Below are positions 17,068-25,319 of a stretch of DNA of 64,000 nt, in pieces. Every line of letters starts with the position of its first letter. The stretch's first letter is position 1. The notes under the pieces were generated by a model. It was not told the origin of the DNA. It worked only from the letters and a program-made list of their open reading frames with translations, and made no database searches. A program made the translations under genes and the position numbers. The stretch lies in assembly GCF_003264855.1 (NCBI RefSeq), contig NZ_NFZS01000001.1, positions 1,488,001 to 1,552,000 of the forward strand, read 5' to 3'. Origin of the DNA: Dyella jiangningensis (lineage in GTDB: Bacteria; Pseudomonadota; Gammaproteobacteria; Xanthomonadales; Rhodanobacteraceae).

Positions 17068-17343
17068 CTAGGCGTGCTCGACGGACAGAAAGCCGGGCTT
17101 CTTGTGCTTCGGCAACTGCTTGATCTCCCATTCGGCGCGCGATGCCGCGGCACGGCTTTCGTATGCGCGTGCGCCGATCAACCGCAACGGTGGATGTGAA
17201 CGGGTGTAGCGGGCGCCGCGTCCCGCGGCATGGGCTGCATAGCGCGCATCGACATTGGTAGTGATGCCGGCATAGAACGATCCGTCCTGGCATTCGAGCA
17301 GGTACAGCCACCAGGTACGTACGGGATGTGCGGTCGGGGACAT
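17068..17343 (-). CDS. GIY-YIG nuclease superfamily protein (UPF0213/YhbQ type)
   Basis: A 91-residue single-domain GIY-YIG protein. The motif is WWLYLLECQDGSFYAGITT, with Tyr and YAG in the GIY-YIG positions, followed by the GRGARYTRSHPP loop and a Glu in AEWEIKQLP that fits the metal-binding residue. This size and pattern match the UPF0213 group (E. coli YhbQ), a putative endonuclease with no established cellular role. Cytoplasmic. It lies just downstream of a membrane protein gene on the same strand. Confidence 0.9.
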   Translation of the reverse strand: MSPTAHPVRTWWLYLLECQDGSFYAGITTNVDARYAAHAAGRGARYTRSHPPLRLIGARAYESRAAASRAEWEIKQLPKHKKPGFLSVEHA

Positions 17344-17408
17344 GCGGCGAGACGATCTTTTCGATGCACGGCAGTCTGCCGCTTTCGCCTCGCCGCGACA
17401 AACGTTGG

Positions 17409-17873
17409 TCAGGCCGTTTCGGTCCGCAACATGAGCTTCGCGAAGAAGCCGACGATCCAACCGAACAACAGCATCGCCGCCAGATTCGCGACGAAGCTGA
17501 AGACGCTGAAATGCGGCACGCTGTGCAAGGCCGAGAGCGGGACGACCACATAGTTCATCACCGCAAAGACGACTGCGCCGTAGGCGATACCCCAGGCCGT
17601 CCACAGGTTCGGCCTGGCAACGCGGTTGCGCAGGAACACGACGAAAATGGCGGCGATGACGATGGACATGATCCATTGCAGCAGCAGGCCCAAGACTGCG
17701 TTGCCCATGCCGCCGGCGAGCGATCCCCGACCGAGCAGACCGCCTGCGACGTACTTGAGGATCACCACGGGGCTGTAGCCGCTGATCAGCGAGGCCGCGC
17801 CGATGTCTACGGTGCCGGCGATGAAGCCACCCCACAGGATGGCGGCGAGGGGGGAACGACGCGTACTGGGCAT
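17409..17873 (-). CDS. Small four-helix membrane protein
   Basis: A 154-residue protein starting at the ATG at 17873, preceded by GGAG. Hydrophobic segments at about 15-35, 60-85, 98-118 and 125-148 suggest four transmembrane helices. The sequence resembles uncharacterised inner-membrane proteins of proteobacteria (WGGFIAGTVDIGAASL near the start), but I cannot assign a function. It is 65 bases upstream of the GIY-YIG gene on the same strand. Confidence 0.7.
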   Translation of the reverse strand: MPSTRRSPLAAILWGGFIAGTVDIGAASLISGYSPVVILKYVAGGLLGRGSLAGGMGNAVLGLLLQWIMSIVIAAIFVVFLRNRVARPNLWTAWGIAYGAVVFAVMNYVVVPLSALHSVPHFSVFSFVANLAAMLLFGWIVGFFAKLMLRTETA

Positions 17874-17976
17874 GACGGTCTCCAAGGCGCTGATGTCCCG
17901 CGGAGGCGGGCGCTCTTCCAGGCGTGGCTACTCTAGTGGCTGTCTGGTGGCGAGGCGATATGACCTTTATCCGGGC

Positions 17977-19425
17977 TCAGCGCGCCAATAGGGCATCGGC
18001 GGCAAAGATGCCCGAGAACATCGACGTCGCGACGCCAAAGCCGGGATAGGTGGTTTGTCCCGCGAGGTACAGGCCGTCGATCGGCGTCGTGTGCGGAAAC
18101 TGCTGGTTGGGGCGCGCGGCGGGAGACAGGCCGTAGATGGCGCCCTGGTACAGATGCCAGCGTTCGGCATAGTCGCGCGGGCTGACCAGCCGGGTGGTGG
18201 CGATGTCCAACGGCTCATGCCGGCCGAGCGCGGCGATACTGGCATCGGCGACCGTGGCCTTGAAGTCGTCCGTCCATGCATCCAGCGGAAGCGCTTCGTC
18301 GACGGCCGCAAACATCTCGACCACGCTGCCGTGCTGCGGCGCAAGCTCGGGGAGCACCAGCGTCGGAACGGTGTAGTTGAACCAGCGGACGCCTCCGGGC
18401 TGTGGCGCGAGGAATGCCTTCTGCTCGTCCATGAGCGGAACGTGGTTGACCGAGTACGCGCGCGGCAACACCCGATTGCGCAGGCCGAGCTGGATACCGA
18501 GCGTGCGCTGCGACAGCGGGGCGCGCTGTGCCTTGCGACGCATGGCGGAGGGTACGAGCGCGGGGTCGATCAGTTGCAGGAAGGTGGCCATGCCCGTGGC
18601 CGTGGACACGACCGCGTCGGCAACCACGACTTCACCGGTGGCCAGCGACAGGCCGTTCACGCGGCCGTTCTCGACACGTATGCGGGCAACCGGCGCGTTG
18701 GTGCGTATCTCGCCGCCGAGCCGGCGCAGCGTCGCTTCCAGCACGTCGGTGATGGCGCCCATGCCGTTGACGGGAAGATGGAGCCCATCCTCGAGCATCG
18801 ACACCAGGCCGACGATCTGGAAAACCGGTGTGTGCTCGGCAGGCAGTCCCGTGTAGAGCGTGACGGCCGCCATCGCGGCGCGCGCCTGCGGATCGCTGAA
18901 GTTCCGGCGCAGCTCATCGGCGAGGCTGCCACGCAGTTTGGGAAGGTGACGCCAGGTTTTCGCGAGCAGGTGGCGCAGGGAAAGGGGCTGCGTCAGCAGG
19001 TCGTCGGTGAAGACCTGAAGCAGGGGACGCCACTTGCGTACGCAACGTTCGATCTCGCCGAGCAGCGTGGACGTGCGCGCATCACCCTGCGGCCCCTCGA
19101 TGCGCACGCGTTGGCTGTCGCCAAGCACGACCAGCGTGCCATCCGGCAGCACCGAGGCTTGCGGCGTATCGAGCCGGTGCATGGGGAGTGCCGAGGCGCG
19201 GTCGATGCCGAGGCGTGCAAACGCGTGGTCCAGCAGCCTTGGCACGGCCACGAACAGCGCGCCGTTGTTGAAGCGGTAGCCATCGAGCATGCTGGTGGAA
19301 CAGCAGCCGCCGAGCGCATCGCGCGCGTCGAACAGGCTCACCCGCACGCCCTGGCTGGCAAGCCGCACGCCGGCGGCGAGGCCGGCGACTCCTCCGCCGA
19401 TAATGGCGACGTGATGGGCCTTCAT
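17977..19425 (-). CDS. Phytoene desaturase-like FAD-dependent oxidoreductase (CrtI/CrtISO family)
   Basis: A 482-residue flavoprotein. The dinucleotide motif IIGGGVAGLAAGVRLASQG is at residues 8-26, followed by GGCCSTS in the position where CrtI-type enzymes carry GG(R/C). The C-terminal FAD motif is LYLAGQTTYPGFGVATSMFSG. AGGGAGGA precedes the ATG at 19425. Family members desaturate or isomerise carotenoids, saturate retinol, or oxidise other lipids. No other carotenoid gene is nearby, so the substrate is open. Cytoplasmic or peripheral membrane. Confidence 0.85.
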   Translation of the reverse strand: MKAHHVAIIGGGVAGLAAGVRLASQGVRVSLFDARDALGGCCSTSMLDGYRFNNGALFVAVPRLLDHAFARLGIDRASALPMHRLDTPQASVLPDGTLVVLGDSQRVRIEGPQGDARTSTLLGEIERCVRKWRPLLQVFTDDLLTQPLSLRHLLAKTWRHLPKLRGSLADELRRNFSDPQARAAMAAVTLYTGLPAEHTPVFQIVGLVSMLEDGLHLPVNGMGAITDVLEATLRRLGGEIRTNAPVARIRVENGRVNGLSLATGEVVVADAVVSTATGMATFLQLIDPALVPSAMRRKAQRAPLSQRTLGIQLGLRNRVLPRAYSVNHVPLMDEQKAFLAPQPGGVRWFNYTVPTLVLPELAPQHGSVVEMFAAVDEALPLDAWTDDFKATVADASIAALGRHEPLDIATTRLVSPRDYAERWHLYQGAIYGLSPAARPNQQFPHTTPIDGLYLAGQTTYPGFGVATSMFSGIFAADALLAR

Positions 19426-19532
19426 CCGTGTCCTCCCTGGGCGCTTGCCCTGCGACCGCCATACTGTAGCGAAAACGCATTCGGCCATCGCGTGAAATGC
19501 AGGGCGGAGCGGCCTTGGCTAACATGGCCGGC

Positions 19533-20183
19533 ATGTTGTTTTCCAATACCGAGAACGGCCCCGTCGAGACGCTCGTCGCGGAGCTGCGCGATTACCCCGA
19601 GTGGCATCGCGGCCGAAAGCGCTACGGCGTCTGGGTCTTGCCGATGGTACAGCCCGACTTGCTCGACTACGTGGCCAAGGTACGCGAGGCGCTTGCCGAT
19701 ATCCTGCATCCAAGTCCTTTGCGCCAGCCGCACATGACCGTCTTCGTCAGCGGATTCCACCAGGCGCGTGGTCGTGCCGACGATGATTTTTCCTCCGCGA
19801 TGCTGCGACGGCAACGGGCCTTGCTTCGTCGCAGCGAGCTTCAGTGCGTAGCGCTGCCGCTGGCGAAACCGGACAGTTTTGCCAGCGCCGCCTTCATTCC
19901 CGTGAACGACGGCGAGGGGCAGGTGGCGCGGTGGCGCGCGTTGCTGGGAAGCGTCAGTCGTGAGATCAGGCAGGCCCCGTATGTGCCGCACATCACCTTG
20001 GGGCTCTATCGCCGACGCGTGGATGCACCGACGCTACGTCAACGGCTGGCGGCCTTTGGCGCTCCGCTGGTTGCGCTGGCGGCAACCGAGCTGCATTACG
20101 TGACCTATGCCGCGCGTGACCCGATGGGACCATTGCGGGTCGAACGCCGTTGGCCTCTAGGGGAAACCGCGCTCCCGACATGA
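19533..20183 (+). CDS. 2H phosphoesterase (LigT / 2'-5' RNA ligase-like)
   Basis: About 216 residues. The start could be the ATG at 19524 or 19533; neither has a strong ribosome site. The two HxTx motifs that define the 2H superfamily are present: HMTVFVSG near residue 65 and HITLGLY near residue 155. These place two His in the active site for hydrolysis of 2',3'-cyclic phosphates or ligation of RNA ends. It is divergent from the CrtI-like gene. A second 2H gene, broken by a stop codon, is at 21915-22523. Confidence 0.82.
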   Translation: MLFSNTENGPVETLVAELRDYPEWHRGRKRYGVWVLPMVQPDLLDYVAKVREALADILHPSPLRQPHMTVFVSGFHQARGRADDDFSSAMLRRQRALLRRSELQCVALPLAKPDSFASAAFIPVNDGEGQVARWRALLGSVSREIRQAPYVPHITLGLYRRRVDAPTLRQRLAAFGAPLVALAATELHYVTYAARDPMGPLRVERRWPLGETALPT

Positions 20184-20229
20184 ACGAGGCACGGCGATGG
20201 CCGTGCCTCGTGCCACGTGAGCGCCCTGG

Positions 20230-20757
20230 TTACGGCTTGGTGGATGACGATGCACTGGCGGGCGTGTGCGCCTTGCCGGTCTTGCCCGGTTCACCCATAT
20301 GGCCGCCCGGATGGCGATACATCTGGTCGGCCAGTTGCTTCTGTTCGGGCGAAAGCACGTCATAGAGATCGCTGAACGCCGAGGCCAGCTTCTTCATGTT
20401 GTCGGCATGGGTCTCGGTAAGGTCCGCATACGACTTCATCGCATCGGGCGCCTTCATGCCGGGCAGCTTTTGCGCCCGTTCGCGGAAGGCCTCGTCGGCC
20501 TTGCGCGCGTTGTCACGCATGGTCTGCGCAAACGCATCCCACTGCTTGGCCTGCTGGTCGGTGATTTTCAGCTGCGCGTGCAGATCGGCGATGCGGCGCT
20601 CAACGGCGTCGGCATGCTTCTGTGCGTGGTCCTTGGTGGATGGTGGCGTGGAGGTCGGCAGCTGCGGACCAGAGGTTTGCTGGGCCAGCGCCGGGCCGGT
20701 GGCCAGTGCAAAGGCAATCAACGCCGGCAGCGTCACGCTGCGAAGTGGGGTTTTCAT
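20230..20757 (-). CDS. Periplasmic Spy/CpxP-like LTXXQ-motif protein
   Basis: A 175-residue exported protein with GGAG before the ATG at 20757 and a clear signal peptide (cleavage ALAQ near residue 25). The mature part is almost entirely helical and charged, with LKITDQQAKQW and LSPEQKQLADQMY matching the two LTxxQ motifs of the Spy/CpxP family of periplasmic chaperones and stress sensors. The C-terminal tail is Ser/Ala/Gly-rich and likely disordered. It lies 32 bases downstream of a glycine-zipper gene, so the two are probably co-transcribed as an envelope-stress pair. Confidence 0.85.
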   Translation of the reverse strand: MKTPLRSVTLPALIAFALATGPALAQQTSGPQLPTSTPPSTKDHAQKHADAVERRIADLHAQLKITDQQAKQWDAFAQTMRDNARKADEAFRERAQKLPGMKAPDAMKSYADLTETHADNMKKLASAFSDLYDVLSPEQKQLADQMYRHPGGHMGEPGKTGKAHTPASASSSTKP

Positions 20758-20789
20758 GGCGGACTCCTTCTTCCATAGAACATTGCGGA

Positions 20790-21149
20790 TCAATAACCAT
20801 CGTCTTCGTAATAGACGACGCCCGGCGGTGGCGGGGGCGGCGGCGACGTATACACGACTGTCGGCGGTGGCTGTGGCGTATTCGAGTTGACGATCACCGC
20901 GCCAGCGGCGACACCCAGCAGTGCGCCTGCGACGATGGCGCCGGTGTCGTCATGGTCGTGGTGGTATTCGTGATATTCGCGGTGGTCGCGATCGTAGTGG
21001 CCGTAGCGGTCGTGCTCGTAATGCGGCGGCGGAGGCACGTGATCGTGGTGATAGCGGTCTTGCGCCACGGCCTGCAGCGGCAGCGCAAGCCATGCGGCGG
21101 TCACGAGCGGCGCAACGACCCAAGACAGTTTGTTGTTGCGGATTTTCAT
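20790..21149 (-). CDS. Exported His/Tyr/Pro-rich protein with glycine-zipper segment
   Basis: A 119-residue protein. The ATG at 21149 is 8 bases after GGAGGG; an ATG at 21155 is too close to it. A signal peptide (ending QAVAQ) is followed by a stretch rich in His, Asp and Tyr, then a glycine-zipper-like membrane segment (GAIVAGALLGVAAGAVIV), then a proline-rich tail. The His/Asp cluster could bind metal. Glycine-zipper proteins of this kind sit in the outer membrane or periplasm. Its function is unknown. It is first in a two-gene unit with the Spy-like gene. Confidence 0.78.
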   Translation of the reverse strand: MKIRNNKLSWVVAPLVTAAWLALPLQAVAQDRYHHDHVPPPPHYEHDRYGHYDRDHREYHEYHHDHDDTGAIVAGALLGVAAGAVIVNSNTPQPPPTVVYTSPPPPPPPGVVYYEDDGY

Positions 21150-21349
21150 CGACATGCCCTCCGGCTACGCGGTGTATGGCATGTCCCGAGAGTAGGCGGG
21201 CCAACGTGCACGGCGGCCCAATGCAAGGGGTTCGCCGGCTGTGCCTTCGGCCGGCGTTTGTTTATGTCAGCGCGGCGTGAGCGCGCATGGACGATTTCAT
21301 CTGCCGCTCAGGAGCGCCGCCCCGGGCAGGGGGGCGTCCTCGTCCTCGT

Positions 21350-21751
21350 TCAGCGGGCGGCGACGAAATCGATCTTGTCCATGCCCTGCCGTTTTGCGCT
21401 GGCAATGACGGCAGCGACGACCTGATAGGAGGCGCCATCGGCCGGGTCGATCTGCAGAGCGGGAGGCGATGCCCCATGCGTGGTGAGGGCCAGCTGCGCT
21501 TCCAGCATGGCAGGGTTGACCGGGGTATCGTTCCAGTACATCGAACCATCCGCATGGATGGCCAAACGGATGGCTTGCGGTGTTTCCACGCGCGTCGTCT
21601 TTCCAGGTTGTGGCAGGTCGAGCTTGAGCTTGTGGGTGAGCACCGGCGAGGTGATCATCATGATCACCAGCAATACCAACAGGACATCCACCAGCGGCGT
21701 GACGTTGATTTGCGCAAGGGGAACAGCCGAAACACGTGCAGAGAAAGCCAT
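21350..21751 (-). CDS. ExbD/TolR family biopolymer transport protein (orphan)
   Basis: A 133-residue protein with one N-terminal transmembrane helix (about residues 18-40) and a periplasmic domain. AGGAGG precedes the ATG at 21751. The segment INVTPLVDVLLVLLVIMMI contains the conserved Asp (VTPLVD) that carries protons in ExbD and TolR. These proteins work with ExbB/TolQ to energise TonB or TolA, yet no exbB, tonB or tol gene lies beside it. It may serve a complex encoded elsewhere. Confidence 0.9.
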   Translation of the reverse strand: MAFSARVSAVPLAQINVTPLVDVLLVLLVIMMITSPVLTHKLKLDLPQPGKTTRVETPQAIRLAIHADGSMYWNDTPVNPAMLEAQLALTTHGASPPALQIDPADGASYQVVAAVIASAKRQGMDKIDFVAAR

Positions 21752-21914
21752 GGTTCTTCCTCCTGACGGCGTGATGTGGCATCGATGTGGACGCCGGAAC
21801 GTGGGGACGCGCCGGCAGCTCCAGCATAGAACCGCACGGCCAAATGGCGGTAGTCCCGGGTCGGCGACGGCGAAGGTTGCGGTAACCTGGGCCCGTCTCC
21901 GATGCCTGTCGCCC

Positions 21915-22523
21915 ATGAACTCCCGTCGCCAGCCACCTCATCCGCCACAGGCCGACCTGCTCGGCGGTGGATCGTGACCCACGCAGGTCCATCGCCTCTT
22001 CTTCGCCCTGCTGCCGGACGAGGCGGTGCGCCAGCGCATCGAACATGCCGCTGCCGGCGCGGCGATCGCGCAGCACCTGCGCGCGCGCATGATCCGGCCG
22101 GCGCGGTATCACGCGACGCTGCATTTTCTCGGCGACCATCCCCTGATGCGGGAAGACATCGCCAGGGCGGCCCTGCATGCGGCAGGGACAGTGCGGGCCG
22201 AGCCGTTCGAGCTGGTGCTGGACAGCGCGTCCGGTTTCCATGGTCGCGAGCCGCCCTGCGTGCTGCGTTGCACGCAAACACCATCGGCATTGCAAGCCTT
22301 GTGGCAGGACCTGCGTGACGCATTGCTGCGTGCAGGGTTGGGCGCACACCTTTCGCGCAGCCTCACTCCGCACGTCACGTTTGCCTACAACCGTGGTGCG
22401 GTGCCGCAGGCAGTGCCGGTGCAGCCGATCCATTGGCAGGTCGAGGGTTTCAGCCTGTTGCACAGCATCGTCGGCGGCGGAGACTACCGCGTCCTGGGCA
22501 CGTGGCGCTTCCGGTCGCCATAG
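21915..22523 (+). pseudogene. thpR: RNA 2',3'-cyclic phosphodiesterase (ThpR-like), interrupted by an in-frame TGA
   Basis: Both 2H motifs are intact (YHATLHFLGD and TPHVTFAY), and the family's first strand is encoded as HRLFFALLPDE. That strand has no start codon after the in-frame TGA at 21975-21977. Upstream of the stop, in the same frame, an ATG at 21915 gives a plausible proline-rich N-terminus like those of relatives. The first usable start after the stop is a GTG at 22026, which would delete the first beta strand. The gene therefore looks disabled by one nonsense mutation, unless the stop is a sequencing error, is read through, or a shortened protein (22026-22523, 165 residues) works. 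Confidence 0.68.
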
Positions 22524-22633
22524 ACGTGCGGACGTCTGGCAGGCCATCCACCGCAAAAAAATCCCGGCAGTCGCACCCACGGCGGCGGTAACAGGACATA
22601 CTCACGGCTCCTTCCGACGTTGGTAAAGGCGCC

Positions 22634-24031
22634 ATGCTCAAACCGCTGCTCGCTTCGCTGTTGACCCTTTCCGTCGCCGCGCCGGCCTCGGCCGCCACGC
22701 TGGATGCCAACCAGGCGCAGGCGCGCGACATCTTCAGCCACCTCATCGCGTTCAAGACCGAGATCGGCCAGGGACAGGTGCCGGTGATGGCCAAGTACCT
22801 CGCCGACCAGTTCCGCGCAGCGGGCTTTCCCGATTCGGACATCCATATCATTCCTCACGGCGAAACCGTGGCGATGGTGGTGCGTTACCGGGGCGACGGC
22901 AGCGGCGGCAAGCCCATCGGCCTGATGGCGCACATGGACGTGGTGACGGCGAAGCCGGAAGACTGGCAGCGCGATCCGTTCACGCTGGTCGAAGAGAACG
23001 GCTATTTCTATGGACGCGGCACCGAAGACATCAAGAGCGGCGTCACCGTGCTCGCCGCCAACTTCATCCGCCTGAAGAAAGAACATTTCGTGCCCACGCG
23101 TGACCTCGTCATCATCTACACCGGCGATGAGGAAACCTCGCAGGACACCATGGAAGACCTGGTCAAGAACCATCGTGACCTGGTCGACGTGGAATACGCG
23201 CTCAACACCGACGCCGGTGGCGGCGAGCTGAGCGAGTCGGGCAAGCCGCTGGTGTTCGGCGTGCAGACGGCCGAGAAGGCCTACGCCAGTTTCGAGCTGA
23301 CCACCCATAACGCGGGTGGCCACAGCTCGCTGCCGCGCAAGGACAACGCCATCTACGAGCTGGCCGATGCGCTGAAAAAGGTGCAGGCCTACCAGTTCCC
23401 GGTGATGTGGAACGACACCACCATCGCTTCGTTCAAGGCACTGGGTGCCACCACGCAGGGCAAGCTGGGCGAGGCGATGCGGGCCTTTGCCAAAGACCCG
23501 CACGATGAAGCCGCCGCCGCGGTGCTGGCCGATGAACCTTCCGAGGTAGGCAAGACGCGCACGACCTGCGTGGCCACGCTGCTGCGCGGCGGCCATGCCG
23601 ACAACGCCTTGCCGCAATCGGCCACGGCCACCATCAACTGCCGGATTTTCCCCGGTGTGGCCATCGACACGGTGCAGAAGGCGCTGCAGGACCAGGTGGG
23701 TTCCAAGGTCGAGGTCAAGCTGGTCGGCAAGGCCATCGCCAGCGATGCCTCCCCCTTGCGGCCGGACGTGATGGCGGCGGTCACCAAGGCCGTGCATGCC
23801 ATCCGCCCGGGCGTGGCCATTACGCCGATCCAGGAATCGGGCGCCACGGATGGCCTGTACTTCCGCGCCGTGGGTATTCCCACCTATGGCGTCAACGGCA
23901 TGTTCATGAAGACCAGCGATGCGTTCGCGCATGGCCTCAATGAGCGCGTGCCGGTGAAGGGCTTCTACGATGACCTGGCCTATTGGCACGTATTGCTCAC
24001 CACCGTGGCTGGCAAGTCCGGCACGAAGTGA
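22634..24031 (+). CDS. Exported M20 family metallopeptidase
   Basis: A 465-residue protein with a signal peptide (PASAA, near residue 21). The M20 zinc motifs are all visible: MAHMDVV (metal His, catalytic Asp), GRGTEDIKSG (bridging Asp), YTGDEETS (catalytic Glu then metal Glu), NTDAGGGE (metal Asp), and a late His in AFAHGLNE. The dimerisation insert begins near ELTTHNAGGHSS. The family includes carboxypeptidases, dipeptidases and aminoacylases; the exported form in this group likely trims peptides in the periplasm. It is followed 88 bases later by an exported methyltransferase-like gene. Confidence 0.92.
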   Translation: MLKPLLASLLTLSVAAPASAATLDANQAQARDIFSHLIAFKTEIGQGQVPVMAKYLADQFRAAGFPDSDIHIIPHGETVAMVVRYRGDGSGGKPIGLMAHMDVVTAKPEDWQRDPFTLVEENGYFYGRGTEDIKSGVTVLAANFIRLKKEHFVPTRDLVIIYTGDEETSQDTMEDLVKNHRDLVDVEYALNTDAGGGELSESGKPLVFGVQTAEKAYASFELTTHNAGGHSSLPRKDNAIYELADALKKVQAYQFPVMWNDTTIASFKALGATTQGKLGEAMRAFAKDPHDEAAAAVLADEPSEVGKTRTTCVATLLRGGHADNALPQSATATINCRIFPGVAIDTVQKALQDQVGSKVEVKLVGKAIASDASPLRPDVMAAVTKAVHAIRPGVAITPIQESGATDGLYFRAVGIPTYGVNGMFMKTSDAFAHGLNERVPVKGFYDDLAYWHVLLTTVAGKSGTK

Positions 24032-24119
24032 GCGCCGGCGTGGTATGCCGAAATTCCTGGTGCGGTTTCTCCCGTGGGGGCGCAGAATGGCGCCCCCACA
24101 CCTGACTACGGAGTTCGTC

Positions 24120-24887
24120 ATGCGTCCGACCGTTCTAGCCGTGCTGGTTGCTCTCGCCTTGCCTGTCGCCACCGCGGTGGCCGCGCCGCCGGCGCACTCG
24201 AATGTTCCCGCCTACGTCACCGCGGCCATCAACGATCCCGCCCGCAAGAGCGACGTCGGCGACGACGATCGCCGCAAGCTCGCCGACCTCATGACCTTCG
24301 CCGAGGTGAAGCCTGGCCAGGTGGTGGTGGACCTGATCCCGGGCAGCAGTTATTTCACGCGCGTGTTCAGCGCCATCGTGGGGCCCAAGGGCAAGGTCTA
24401 TTCGGTGTGGCCGAACGAATACGGCATCGAGGCAAAGTCCGATGTGCAGACGTCCAAGGCGCTGGTGGCCGATCCGCATTACGCCAACGTCGGCGTGCTG
24501 ATGGTGCCGGCCAAGGAGTTCAAGGTGTCCGAGCCGGTGGATCTGGTGTTCACCTCGCAGAACTACCACGACTATCCCGACAAGTTCATGGGCAACGTCG
24601 ATCCCGCCGTGTTCGACAAGCAGGTGTTCGATTCGCTCAAGCCGGGTGGCCTGTTCGTGATCATCGACCATGTGGCCGAGGCAGGCTCGGGCATGCGCGA
24701 TACCGATACGCTGCATCGCATCGATCCCGCCATTGTGCGCAAGCAGGTGGAATCGGTCGGCTTCAAGTTCGACGGCCAGAGCGATGTGCTGCGCAACCCG
24801 GCCGATCCGCATAACATCAAGGTCTTCGACAAGGCGATCCGTGGTCACACCGACCAGTTCGTCTACCGTTTCCGCAAGCCTGGCTAA
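24120..24887 (+). CDS. Exported class I SAM methyltransferase-like protein
   Basis: A 255-residue protein whose ATG is at 24120. It starts with a clean signal peptide (hydrophobic residues 5-22, cleavage near VAAPP). The mature part has a Rossmann methyltransferase layout, with motif I as VVDLIPGSSYFTRVFS and further strands at VDLVFTSQNYHD and GGLFVIID. The loop PGSS is less Gly-rich than in active enzymes. It is the paralog of the protein at 1-659. Its periplasmic location conflicts with the cytoplasmic supply of S-adenosylmethionine, so its activity is uncertain. Confidence 0.87.
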   Translation: MRPTVLAVLVALALPVATAVAAPPAHSNVPAYVTAAINDPARKSDVGDDDRRKLADLMTFAEVKPGQVVVDLIPGSSYFTRVFSAIVGPKGKVYSVWPNEYGIEAKSDVQTSKALVADPHYANVGVLMVPAKEFKVSEPVDLVFTSQNYHDYPDKFMGNVDPAVFDKQVFDSLKPGGLFVIIDHVAEAGSGMRDTDTLHRIDPAIVRKQVESVGFKFDGQSDVLRNPADPHNIKVFDKAIRGHTDQFVYRFRKPG

Positions 24888-24891
24888 TGTT

Positions 24892-25104
24892 TTGACTGAT
24901 CCACAACGTCCCACCACGGCGGAGGGCGCTCCGGCGCCCTCCAACGATCCGCCTCCCACGCGTCCCCAACGCCCCGACGACGAAGACTGCTGCGGCCAGG
25001 GCTGCGTACCTTGCATCTTCGACCTCTACGACGAAGCCATGGGCCGCTATCGCGACGCACTGGCCGCCTGGAAGGAACGCCATCCGGACGAGTCTCCCGA
25101 GTAA
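24892..25104 (+). CDS. Small oxidoreductase-like (OXLD1-type) Cys-rich protein
   Basis: A 70-residue protein. The segment DCCGQGCVPCIFDLYDEAM followed by RYRDALAAW matches the short 'oxidoreductase-like' N-terminal domain found alone in bacteria and in animal OXLD1. Four Cys within ten residues suggest metal or redox function. The only start in frame is a TTG at 24892, five bases after the previous stop, so the start is uncertain. The preceding 30 residues are Pro-rich and probably disordered. Likely co-translated with the methyltransferase-like gene. Confidence 0.68.
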   Translation: MTDPQRPTTAEGAPAPSNDPPPTRPQRPDDEDCCGQGCVPCIFDLYDEAMGRYRDALAAWKERHPDESPE

Positions 25105-25126
25105 TCCAACGCGAACCCTCTCCCTG

Positions 25127-25301
25127 GAGGAGCGCACCCAGTGCGCGATCGCCGTTTGGTAGCACCGACGTGGACTCTACCTCTGTGGGAGCGCACCCTG
25201 TCCGCGACATGCCTGCAAGGACATCGCAGCACATGGGAAAGGGCGAGAACCAATCACGGGATACATCGCCGCGGGACGGTCGCGCACTGGGTGCGCTCCC
25301 A
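25127..25301. repeat. GTAG-type REP units (single plus tail-to-tail pair)
   Basis: A single unit GGAGCGCACCCAGTGCGCGA starts near 25129. A pair follows, with GTGGGAGCGCACCCTGTCCG at 25185 and the inverted GCGCACTGGGTGCGCTCCC ending near 25300, about 75 bases apart. They fill the gap between the convergent OXLD1-like gene and the Ntn-hydrolase gene, which holds no coding sequence. Confidence 0.75.
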
Positions 25302-25319
25302 CGGTGATGCGTCCCTGTA

